9,015 nt of DNA from Clostridia bacterium. GTDB taxonomy: Bacteria; Bacillota_A; Clostridia; Peptostreptococcales; JAAYPU01. The notes beneath the pieces are model-generated. The model did not search any database, had not been told where the DNA came from, and saw only the letters and a list, made by a program, of their open reading frames with translations. The stretch is from assembly GCA_022360735.1 (NCBI GenBank), contig JAKSCF010000182.1:1-9015 (forward strand). Direction: 5' to 3'. Both the position numbers and the translations under genes were made by a program. Below are positions 1 to 6,390 of this stretch, in pieces (the first letter of the stretch is position 1; every line of letters starts with the position of its first letter).

Positions 1-15
1 TTCTTATTATTTAAT

Positions 16-91
<76 letters not shown>

Positions 92-101
92 ATACTTAAT
101 T

Positions 102-190
102 TGGTGCCGGGGACCGGAATCGAACCGGTACGATCGATAAGGATCGCAGGATTTTAAGTCCTGTGCGTCTGCCAGTTCCGCCACCCCGGC
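102..190 (-). tRNA. tRNA-Leu (TAA anticodon)
   Basis: This is a class II tRNA of 89 nt with encoded CCA. The acceptor stem GCCGGGG pairs perfectly with CCCCGGC and the discriminator base is A, as expected for leucine tRNAs. The anticodon loop is CTTAAAA, giving anticodon UAA for UUA/UUG codons, the favoured leucine codons in AT-rich genomes. The long variable arm folds as a 5-bp stem (CGATC/GATCG) with a 6-nt loop. It lies 3 nt after tRNA-Asn and must be processed from a shared precursor. Confidence 0.97.
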
Positions 191-193
191 ACA

Positions 194-268
194 TGGCTCC
201 AAAGGTGGGATTCGAACCCACAGCCTATCGGTTAACAGCCGAGTGCTCCACCGTTGAGCTACTTTGGA
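194..268 (-). tRNA. tRNA-Asn (GTT anticodon)
   Basis: First tRNA of the cluster, 75 nt with encoded CCA. Acceptor TCCAAAG pairs with CTTTGGA and the discriminator is G. The anticodon loop is CTGTTAA (anticodon GUU) and the T loop is TTCGAAT. The anticodon stem CTCGG/CCGAT has four good pairs and an apparent C-U mismatch at the outermost position (27-43). Its 5' leader from the predicted start site is only about 35 nt. The order Asn, Leu, Met resembles tRNA clusters known in other clostridia. Confidence 0.96.
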
Positions 269-283
269 CCAACTTGTTTTGTT

Positions 284-306
284 ATTGTCGTGTTTTTAGC
301 GACAAT
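284..306 (-). repeat. 7-bp inverted repeat across the tRNA transcription start
   Basis: ATTGTCG (284-290) and CGACAAT (300-306) form perfect arms around a 9-nt centre. The repeat begins 4 bp past the -10 hexamer, so the expected start site falls inside its promoter-proximal arm. It could be a DNA operator. If transcription starts near 303, the transcript could form only a shortened 4-bp hairpin at its 5' end. The T-rich centre on the plus strand does not look like a terminator for either direction. Confidence 0.5.
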
Positions 307-310
307 AGAA

Positions 311-339
311 ATTATAATACATATTTAAGCATGTGTCAA
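311..339 (-). promoter_or_regulatory. sigma-A promoter of the tRNA cluster (perfect consensus)
   Basis: Read on the minus strand, TTGACA (339 to 334) is followed after exactly 17 bp by TATAAT (316 to 311). Both hexamers match the consensus at all six positions with optimal spacing. It lies 42 bp upstream of tRNA-Asn with no coding sequence between. A purine start about 7 nt past the -10 would be near 303. Such strength fits a stable-RNA promoter. Confidence 0.93.
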
Positions 340-340
340 C

Positions 341-371
341 AGTAAATTTAACTTTTTTTGATTTTTTTTTA
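341..371 (-). promoter_or_regulatory. A-tract UP-like element upstream of the tRNA promoter
   Basis: Directly upstream of the -35 hexamer the minus strand carries runs of nine As and seven As, then AAATTT. These occupy roughly the region that binds the RNA polymerase alpha C-terminal domain in UP-element promoters of rRNA and tRNA genes. The outer tract touches the iorB stop codon (369-371), so the promoter region begins where iorB ends. The role is inferred from composition and position. Confidence 0.55.
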
Positions 372-944
372 AATCTGCTTTATACCTTCGTTAAAAGCAT
401 TAATATTAATGTTGATTAAATGCTCTTTCACGTTGGATTTTATGGCTTTATCCCAATCTAAATTGTCTAAGCCCATAGCTTTTACAAGCGCACCTAATAA
501 TACAATGTTCATGGTTTTAATATTGCCCAATTGTTTAGCAATATCAGCCGCTTTAAATATTGTAGTATCTGCACTTTCTTTTAATGCTTCTAATACGCCC
601 TCCGGATATTCTGCTTTTCCAATTAAAACAGGCGCTGATGGAATTTCATAATCGTTTACAACGATTTTTCCATCCGGCTTCAAAAATTCTATCCATCTAA
701 CGGCTTCCATTTTTTCAAATGAAACAATAATATCTGCTTCACCTTTTCCTATAATAGGTGCATATACTTTCTTACCGAATCTGATCTGTGTGGTTACACT
801 TCCACCTCTTTGTGCCATACCATGTACTTCAGACATTTTTACGTCGTATCCAGCCTCTAAAAGCGCGTAGGAAAGGATTTTACTGGCTAGTATAGTCCCT
901 TGCCCACCGACTCCTACTAATAGTATATTTTTAACATCAGACAA
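369..944 (-). CDS. iorB: indolepyruvate:ferredoxin oxidoreductase, beta subunit (IorB)
   Basis: Small subunit of the enzyme that oxidatively decarboxylates indolepyruvate and other arylpyruvates to aryl-acetyl-CoA, passing electrons to ferredoxin in the cytoplasm. It corresponds to the gamma domain of the pyruvate:ferredoxin oxidoreductase superfamily. Seen: a glycine-rich N-terminal motif GVGGQGT (about residues 11-17) and the SEVHGMAQRGGSV segment (38-50), both typical of IorB. From the TTG start the protein has 191 residues, the usual family length. I chose TTG at 944-942 over the upstream ATG at 1001 because the longer form would add 19 atypical residues lying over the end of iorA, while AAGGTGGG sits 9 nt before the TTG. 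A GTG three codons upstream (953-951) is a less likely alternative. The iorA stop and this start are 1 bp apart, so translation is probably coupled. Confidence 0.92.
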   Translation of the reverse strand: MSDVKNILLVGVGGQGTILASKILSYALLEAGYDVKMSEVHGMAQRGGSVTTQIRFGKKVYAPIIGKGEADIIVSFEKMEAVRWIEFLKPDGKIVVNDYEIPSAPVLIGKAEYPEGVLEALKESADTTIFKAADIAKQLGNIKTMNIVLLGALVKAMGLDNLDWDKAIKSNVKEHLINININAFNEGIKQI

Positions 945-945
945 T

Positions 946-2718
946 TTATTCACCCACCTTTTCAATGGCATCAAATGGACATACTTGTAAACAGACATCA
1001 CAGCCTGTGCACATATCCGGATTTATTTTAGCTTTTTCATCAAACGAAATCGCGGGACATCCGGTTTTGATACAAATCTTGCAAGCTTTGCATTTTTCTT
1101 CATCTACCGTACATATATTTCTGTCTAACGCATAATCTCTTTTATCTTCTTCGGAAAATCTTTTTAATGCACAGGGCCATTTGGTAATAATAACAGAAGG
1201 CTCTGTGCAATTTAATGCCGTATCAACTGCTTTTTCTGTTTCTGAGATGTTGAGAGGATTCACTACAAAAATATTTTCATCTTTTAATCCTACCGCTTTA
1301 CATAACGCAGGTATGTCTACTTCTGCCGTTTTATCTCCCATCAAAGTATATCCTGTACCGGGGTTCTCTTGATGTCCGGTCATACCTGTAATTCTATTAT
1401 CTAAAACAATGGTTGTACAATTACCCTTATTATATACAATATCCATTAAGCCGGTAACACCTGAATGGAAGAATGTTGAGTCTCCAATTATTGCTGCTAC
1501 TTTTGTTTTGTCACCATATCTTTCAAATATTTTAGCTGCTCCGTGACCGGCACTTATACTCGCTCCCATACAAATACATGTATCCATAGCATTCAAAGGA
1601 TCGGCAGAACCAAGTGTATAGCATCCGATATCTCCTGTAATCATAAGGTCTTTCTGCTTAGAAAGTACATAGAATATCCCTCTATGAGGACATCCTGCAC
1701 ACATTGTGGGAGGTCTTCCAACTGCTTTTACATCTACGCTGATGGTTGCATTCTCTTTGTCTAAAACTGCTTTTCTCACAATATCCGGATTCAGCTCTCC
1801 AATGGATGGTATTTTGTCTTTGCCAATACAATCAATGCCTTCCATTTTCAATTGCTCTTCAATATATCCATCTAATTCTTCAATAATATAAAGTGTATCG
1901 ACTTTATCTGCAAACGCTTTTATTCTTTCCATCGGCAATGGGAAAGTACATCCCAGTTTAAGGTATGACGCACTATCTCCAAATACTTCTTTAGCATATT
2001 GATAGGCAACGCCTGAACTGATGACACCTATTTTGGTATCATTGTATTCCGGGCTGTTTAAATCCGTTTCATTACTAAATTCGGTTAATCTTTGTAATCT
2101 TTCTTCTAATTCTACGCGAAGCCCTCTTCCGTTAGCCGGTGTTGCGATATATTTAGGAATATTTCTTTCGTATTTTTTTACTTTAGCTTCTTTTCTGTCT
2201 TTAAATTCCACCGCACTCTTACTATGGCATATACGTGTGGTCAAACGAATTAATACCGGTGTATCATATTTTTCACTTAATTCAAATGCTAAAGCCGTAA
2301 AATCCTTTGCCTCTTGACTATCAGAAGGCTCTAACATCATAACTCTTGCAAATTTGGCATAATTACGATTATCTTGTTCGTTCTGAGAACTGTGCATACC
2401 CGGATCGTCTGCAGATACCAGAACAAATCCGCCATTTGTGCCTGTATAAGCAAATGTGAACAGCGGGTCTGCTGCGACATTTACACCTACGTGCTTCATT
2501 GCCGCAAGAGATCTGGCACCTGCAATAGCCGCACCAATAGATGCTTCCATTGCTACTTTTTCATTGGGTGCCCATTCACAGTATATATCATCTTTGTATT
2601 GTACAATATTTTCCAATATTTCTGTACTTGGTGTGCCGGGATAAGCTGATGCAAAGACCGCACCTGCCTCATAAGCCCCTCTTGCTACGGCTTCATTTCC
2701 CGTAAGAAGTTTCTTCAT
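946..2718 (-). CDS. iorA: indolepyruvate:ferredoxin oxidoreductase, alpha subunit (IorA)
   Basis: Large catalytic subunit, 590 residues, normal for the family. It binds thiamine diphosphate and iron-sulfur clusters and works with IorB in fermentation of aromatic amino acids. Domains in order: N-terminal pyrimidine-binding transketolase-like domain (about 1-170, with AYPGTPSTEI at 25-34); central domain (about 225-320); pyrophosphate-binding domain with RPPTMCAGCPHRG (335-347), GDIGCYTLG (362-370), the metal-binding GDS (412-414) and DNRITGMTGHQ (440-450); and a C-terminal two-cluster ferredoxin domain. Cluster-ligand cysteines are C543, C546, C549, C554 (CX2CX2CX4CP) and C570, C573, C576, C580 (CX2CX2CX3CP). 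The first spacing differs from a standard ferredoxin, as reported for IOR enzymes. ATG start with AAGGGGGA 8 nt upstream. It lies 65 bp after the TPR gene and directly before iorB. No arylacetate-CoA ligase gene is in view. Confidence 0.96.
   Translation of the reverse strand: MKKLLTGNEAVARGAYEAGAVFASAYPGTPSTEILENIVQYKDDIYCEWAPNEKVAMEASIGAAIAGARSLAAMKHVGVNVAADPLFTFAYTGTNGGFVLVSADDPGMHSSQNEQDNRNYAKFARVMMLEPSDSQEAKDFTALAFELSEKYDTPVLIRLTTRICHSKSAVEFKDRKEAKVKKYERNIPKYIATPANGRGLRVELEERLQRLTEFSNETDLNSPEYNDTKIGVISSGVAYQYAKEVFGDSASYLKLGCTFPLPMERIKAFADKVDTLYIIEELDGYIEEQLKMEGIDCIGKDKIPSIGELNPDIVRKAVLDKENATISVDVKAVGRPPTMCAGCPHRGIFYVLSKQKDLMITGDIGCYTLGSADPLNAMDTCICMGASISAGHGAAKIFERYGDKTKVAAIIGDSTFFHSGVTGLMDIVYNKGNCTTIVLDNRITGMTGHQENPGTGYTLMGDKTAEVDIPALCKAVGLKDENIFVVNPLNISETEKAVDTALNCTEPSVIITKWPCALKRFSEEDKRDYALDRNICTVDEEKCKACKICIKTGCPAISFDEKAKINPDMCTGCDVCLQVCPFDAIEKVGE
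953..960 (-). promoter_or_regulatory. ribosome binding site fixing the iorB TTG start
   Basis: The minus strand reads AAGGTGGG inside the last codons of iorA. The AGGTGG core ends 9 nt before TTG (944-942). This spacing fits the TTG and is too short for the GTG at 953-951, which overlaps the site. It supports coupled translation of iorA and iorB. Confidence 0.65.
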
Positions 2719-2783
2719 GCTCTATTTCCCCCTTACTTCATTTCTTGCTAACTATTACATTTTATATGAATTTGTCCATGAAT

Positions 2784-3899
2784 TCAACGTGTTATTTCAT
2801 TCAGTTTCTTAAGCCATTGCATAACAATCTCATCTTCGGGGCAAATTGCTGCTGATTTTTCCAGATAATCCAGTGCCTTTTCATAGTCTTCTTTATAAAT
2901 ATATACGACGCCTAAGTTGCATAATATTTCGTGATCTTCTTTGATTAAAAGGGCTTTCTTATAGTATTTTTCAGCGTTATCCAAATCTTCTACAGACATG
3001 TAACACAGCCCTAATTCGTTCATCGCATCCACTTGCGACGGTTTATTTAATAGAACCTTTTTAAAATATGGAATCGCTTCATTAAATTGGTTTAAATTTC
3101 TATAGGCTAAACCTATGAAGAATAACAGGTTCCACCACTGAGAATATTTATCCTCCAGAGGCAGAAGCAGCTCCAGCCCCTTTTCACCATTACCGTTTAA
3201 CACAAGGCTGTAACCTTTTTCATAAACAACATAGTCCTCAATTTCCTTAAGCTTGAGCACCACTTCTTCTCTTTTTTCTTCGTCTTTACTTAGGCTTAAG
3301 AATTTTTCCCAGGTAAGTCTTGCTTTTTCAAACATTTTCTGATTGCTGTAAAAGAAGCCCAGAAAGTAATAGGATTCATTAAAATCCGGATAATATCCTA
3401 CTAAGCTTTCAAACATATTGATAGATTCATTTTTAAAAGTTTTCTTTTCCTCTAACTCTTTGCTTCTATCAAAGATATCTCTGCAGCACTTGCCATAGTT
3501 ATACATGGCATTTAAATTTCTTTCATCCATATTGAATACCGCTCTAAAGTGAACAGCAGCCTCATATAGCTTTTCTTCATCCGCAAATTTTAAGCCCTTA
3601 TATAAAATGTATTCTTCTATATTTTCATTTGCAAGATATAAAAACTTTTTATACTGCTCATTGTATTTAAAGTTGTAGTCCACGCCTAAAACATAGATCA
3701 TTCCCTCTACAAAGGCATCAAAAGGAATATTATCTACCTCTTCTTGACTAATCTGCTGAGTAATGTTTTTTACTGAAATGGGTAATGGAATACCTTTTAG
3801 AAAGCTAATATCTTTTTTTTGTTGTGTTACATGGTTATCAAGCGTGATAAATACCAGTTCATCTATATACTGCTTTAAATATTTATAAACCTGGTCCAT
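2784..3899 (-). CDS. cytoplasmic tetratricopeptide-repeat protein
   Basis: A 371-residue soluble protein built mostly of TPR helices, the sort that bind partner proteins. The first 90 residues are not repeat-like and start with an amphipathic helix. Clear repeat units lie at about 94-127, 174-207, 257-288, 289-322 and 323-356, with degenerate helical pairs at about 127-170 and 223-250. The last three carry the usual pattern (for example ELGLCY and NLGVVY, followed by A..YY.KAL or AL.YLEKS). There is no signal peptide or membrane segment, so it should act in the cytoplasm. The ATG is preceded by a strong AAAGGAGG with 7-nt spacing. It sits 39 bp after the B12-type radical SAM gene and is probably cotranscribed with it. 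A partner cannot be named from sequence; the radical SAM protein is an obvious candidate by position only. Confidence 0.88.
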   Translation of the reverse strand: MDQVYKYLKQYIDELVFITLDNHVTQQKKDISFLKGIPLPISVKNITQQISQEEVDNIPFDAFVEGMIYVLGVDYNFKYNEQYKKFLYLANENIEEYILYKGLKFADEEKLYEAAVHFRAVFNMDERNLNAMYNYGKCCRDIFDRSKELEEKKTFKNESINMFESLVGYYPDFNESYYFLGFFYSNQKMFEKARLTWEKFLSLSKDEEKREEVVLKLKEIEDYVVYEKGYSLVLNGNGEKGLELLLPLEDKYSQWWNLLFFIGLAYRNLNQFNEAIPYFKKVLLNKPSQVDAMNELGLCYMSVEDLDNAEKYYKKALLIKEDHEILCNLGVVYIYKEDYEKALDYLEKSAAICPEDEIVMQWLKKLNEITR

Positions 3900-3938
3900 A
3901 TTTTATCCTCCTTTATTTTATGTATGTCATAGCTTGTT

Positions 3939-5708
3939 TTAAAACTGCTTTTGTGCATAAGCATATTTTTCTGCTAATTCCCAGTTTAGACAGTACACTT
4001 TTGCCTGCTCTTTAATATCTTTAAGGTTATAATCAAAAATACATAGATTTTTGTGTCTATTTAGATTATCGCCATTAACAGCATATTGGTAAACATTATA
4101 TTGAAATATTTGGAAACTTATTTTCTTTTTTATTTCTTTTACTTTTAGATGCTCATAGCTGGGCATAAAGTTGGTTCTAAATTCCTGATGATGCAATATA
4201 TTATGAATGGATTTTGTAAAATCAGCCGAACCATGTGGTATTTGACCTTGCTGAGATATAAGCATTTTATCATAAAGTAACAATTCATCTAGTAATTCTT
4301 CAGAAGCATTTTTCTTGATACAAAATGCCTTTAGAAGTTCATACAATGCCTTTTTGTTATGTGCCTCGTGCTGATACCCGTTTGCATGCCAATATTCAGC
4401 CAAGTCTTCATAAAAATCGCTTGGCTGCTCATAGTAATTGGTTACGATATATTTTAGAGTCGTTTGAAATCCGGAACGATTATAAAACTTATCCAGCATA
4501 TCCTCTATTCTTTTTAATCGAATTAAATCATGATGGGATAAGTATTGATTGCTCAGTATTTCATAGGGTTCTTGGGCTCTAAAGATGTACCCGTGTTGAT
4601 CCGCTTCCTCTCTGATCTTTGCACCTTTTAATAATTTTAAAAATCCCAGCTGAAGATTATGGGGCTGAGTGTCATAAACATCATTAAAAGATTTTAAAAA
4701 GCGATTATAATCTTCATAAGGCAGTCCGGCAATCAGATCCAAATGTAAATGAATATTGCCATATTGATTGAGTTTTTTTACATTATATTTGATCTTCTCA
4801 AAGTCTGTTTTTCTATTGATGGCTTCAATGGTTTTGGGATTTGTCGTTTGAACACCGATCTCAAACTGAAACAAACCTTTTCTAACGGTTTTTAGAAAAC
4901 TCAGCATTGCTTCATCTATCTGGTCACCATTCATCTCAAAATGAAAGTTGGTCTTTCCATTATCGTTTTCACAAATGTACTGCATGATTGCCATGCATCT
5001 TTTTTGATTGGCATTAAACGTTCTATCTACAAATTTGACTTGTTGTACATGATTTTTTATAAAGAAGTTTAAATCCTTTTTAACTCTTTCTAAAGAAAAG
5101 TACCTTACCCCTCTGATCACCGAAGACATACAATAGCTGCAATGGTGTGGGCAGCCTCTGGATGTTTCATAATATATGATTCTATTTTCATAGGGAAAAT
5201 AATGACCATAAGGAAAAGATACTTCATCCAAATCTTGAATCAATTCTCGTTCTTCATTGGAGATGATCTCACGCTCTATTTGATATGTGATACCTTTTAT
5301 TGCTTCAATTTTTCCCTCTCCCTCAGTCAAAAAATGCATCAGCTCTATAAAGGTTTTTTCTCCTTCACCTCTGATGATATAATCAATCTGAGGGTTTTCT
5401 TCTATTATATGCTCAGAGTCAAAGCTGACTTCCTGTCCGCCTAGGATAATGATAACGTCTTTGTTGACTTTTTTTATATTAGAGGTTAGGTATAAAATTT
5501 TAGTAATGTTCCAAATATAACATGAAAGACAGATAATATCGTACTGCTCTCGTACAATCTCACTAAAGATGTAGTCTTCTTCATGATTGATGGTAAACTC
5601 TTTTATTTGGATTTTATCTTGGAAATCTTTTGCGGTTTCATATAAATATCTTAGGGCCAAATTGGTATGAATATATTTAGAATTTAATGATGTGAGTAAA
5701 ATATTCAA
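3939..5708 (-). CDS. B12-binding-domain radical SAM protein (DUF4080 type)
   Basis: A 589-residue radical SAM enzyme of the cobalamin-binding-domain class. N-terminal Rossmann-like domain (about 1-130) with the NSKYIHTNLALRYL signature (9-22), LGGQEVS (89-95) and RGEGEKTF (113-120). The histidine motif DXHXXG for base-off cobalamin is not seen. The radical SAM barrel (about 175-400) has TSRGCPHHCSYC; C186, C190 and C193 form the CX3CX2C site for the SAM-binding [4Fe-4S] cluster, with GLP at 328-330. The C-terminal part (about 400-589) matches what I know of DUF4080 proteins. Substrate unknown; members of the class do methylations, ring rearrangements and other radical steps. The start is TTG (5708-5706): an in-frame stop lies six codons upstream (5726-5724) with no ATG between. 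It is first in the likely operon and divergent from the unknown gene at 5841. Confidence 0.9.
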   Translation of the reverse strand: MNILLTSLNSKYIHTNLALRYLYETAKDFQDKIQIKEFTINHEEDYIFSEIVREQYDIICLSCYIWNITKILYLTSNIKKVNKDVIIILGGQEVSFDSEHIIEENPQIDYIIRGEGEKTFIELMHFLTEGEGKIEAIKGITYQIEREIISNEERELIQDLDEVSFPYGHYFPYENRIIYYETSRGCPHHCSYCMSSVIRGVRYFSLERVKKDLNFFIKNHVQQVKFVDRTFNANQKRCMAIMQYICENDNGKTNFHFEMNGDQIDEAMLSFLKTVRKGLFQFEIGVQTTNPKTIEAINRKTDFEKIKYNVKKLNQYGNIHLHLDLIAGLPYEDYNRFLKSFNDVYDTQPHNLQLGFLKLLKGAKIREEADQHGYIFRAQEPYEILSNQYLSHHDLIRLKRIEDMLDKFYNRSGFQTTLKYIVTNYYEQPSDFYEDLAEYWHANGYQHEAHNKKALYELLKAFCIKKNASEELLDELLLYDKMLISQQGQIPHGSADFTKSIHNILHHQEFRTNFMPSYEHLKVKEIKKKISFQIFQYNVYQYAVNGDNLNRHKNLCIFDYNLKDIKEQAKVYCLNWELAEKYAYAQKQF

Positions 5709-5716
5709 GGTTGTTT

Positions 5717-5721
5717 TCCTG
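5717..5721 (-). promoter_or_regulatory. ribosome binding site for the TTG start of the radical SAM gene
   Basis: The minus strand reads CAGGA, ending 8 nt before TTG (5708-5706). It is modest in strength, and with the TTG start suggests low translation of this gene compared with the downstream TPR gene, which has AAAGGAGG and ATG. Confidence 0.55.
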
Positions 5722-5738
5722 CCTTATTTTTTTATAGT

Positions 5739-5747
5739 ATTATAACA
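5739..5747 (-). promoter_or_regulatory. extended -10 promoter for the radical SAM/TPR/ior operon
   Basis: The minus strand reads TGT then TATAAT (5744 to 5739), an extended -10 element with a perfect hexamer. At the -35 position only a weak match is seen (GAATAT or TGAATA near 5762-5768), so the TGn element probably compensates. It is about 30 bp before the TTG start. It is the only good promoter seen upstream of the four minus-strand genes. Confidence 0.6.
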
Positions 5748-5785
5748 TATAGGCATCGGGTATATTCACATATTTACAAAATGAT

Positions 5786-5814
5786 TGTACAGTATAACCA
5801 ACATATGCTATAAT
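5786..5814 (+). promoter_or_regulatory. sigma-A promoter of the plus-strand unknown gene
   Basis: TGTACA (5786-5791) matches the -35 consensus at four of six positions and is followed after 17 bp by a perfect TATAAT (5809-5814). A TG at 5806-5807 makes it an extended -10. It ends 26 bp before the ATG. Together with the opposite promoter, the two -35 regions face each other about 20 bp apart. Confidence 0.75.
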
Positions 5815-5840
5815 TAAAATACTGAAAGGAGTGTGTATAC

Positions 5841-6356
5841 ATGCATTTTTCTTCTAAAATTGTCTTGCACGAACTTTCTCTACAGTCTTTAAAAGATATG
5901 GGAGCAGAAGTTATCGATATGGACGGGCTTATGGTTTTTGCTCGATTTGAAAAAGATGACTTCAGAGTTACTTATTTATATCATAGAAATCCTGATAATA
6001 CTTTTTTATTAGAGCGAATCAAGCCTTATCAACTGATTATCGGGGAATATGATTCTGAGCACCAAGTAGTAGAAAACATAACCAATGATATGGATCAAAT
6101 TAACAATGCAAGAAATAGTCATAAGTTTGATTCGTTTGTTGAAACACTTCAAAAAATGAATAAATTTAAAAGAGACTTCGATGATTTATTTTTGTATTAC
6201 AATATTAATAGTGACGATATGCAATATATCCAAGATAGTATAAAAAGATTATGTAAAGACGTGTATAGAATAAAATCTCATAGTAACAGGATTTACCATA
6301 AGACCGATCCACAAAGTCTTAAAGATGACGAAGAAAATAAAGATAACGAAGGATAA
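5841..6356 (+). CDS. uncharacterised protein, 171 residues
   Basis: I do not assign this protein to a named family. The ATG is preceded by AAGGAG with 9-nt spacing, a good extended -10 promoter lies upstream and a clear terminator follows, so it is very likely a real single-gene unit. About residues 1-70 look alpha/beta: an amphipathic helix (10-20), then predicted strands around VIDMDGLMVFARF and VTYLYHRN, then LERIKPYQL. About residues 75-150 are helical and heptad-like, with FVETLQKMNKFKRDFDDLF (99-117) and a second helix at 124-145. The tail (155-171) is highly charged and probably disordered (DDEENKDNEG). There is no signal peptide or membrane segment and only one cysteine (138), so it is unlikely to be a metal-cluster enzyme. 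It is divergent from the B12-type radical SAM gene and convergent with the second radical SAM gene. Confidence 0.85.
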   Translation: MHFSSKIVLHELSLQSLKDMGAEVIDMDGLMVFARFEKDDFRVTYLYHRNPDNTFLLERIKPYQLIIGEYDSEHQVVENITNDMDQINNARNSHKFDSFVETLQKMNKFKRDFDDLFLYYNINSDDMQYIQDSIKRLCKDVYRIKSHSNRIYHKTDPQSLKDDEENKDNEG

Positions 6357-6362
6357 TATAAG

Positions 6363-6385
6363 AAGCAGGCTGTGCCTGCTTTTTT
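6363..6385 (+). terminator. intrinsic terminator after the unknown gene, possibly bidirectional
   Basis: AAGCAGGC (6363-6370) and GCCTGCTT (6374-6381) form a perfect 8-bp stem with a 3-nt loop, followed by T residues to 6385. It begins 6 bp after the stop codon at 6354-6356. Read from the other strand the same hairpin is followed by a weaker T-rich stretch (CTTATATT), so it may also slow transcripts leaving the convergent radical SAM gene that ends at 6391. Confidence 0.9.
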
Positions 6386-6390
6386 AAATT

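Noticed and set aside
2021..2317. 98-codon plus-strand frame antisense to iorA, with a hydrophobic product
   Set aside because: It lies wholly inside iorA on the opposite strand; no promoter or ribosome site was noticed. Hydrophobicity comes from the complement of the charged IorA codons.
2719..2783. Possible promoter for iorA (TGGACA near 2779 to 2774 with AT-rich hexamers downstream)
   Set aside because: The best -10 candidates are poor (TAATAG at 15 bp or ATAGTT at 17 bp), so it is not strong enough to call; AT-rich gaps give such matches often.
2766..2785. Short ATGAATT direct repeat around the end of the TPR gene
   Set aside because: Seven bases in AT-rich sequence is within chance and has no context.
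5142..5444. 100-codon plus-strand frame antisense to the B12-type radical SAM gene
   Set aside because: It is antisense to a conserved enzyme and has no ribosome site or promoter.
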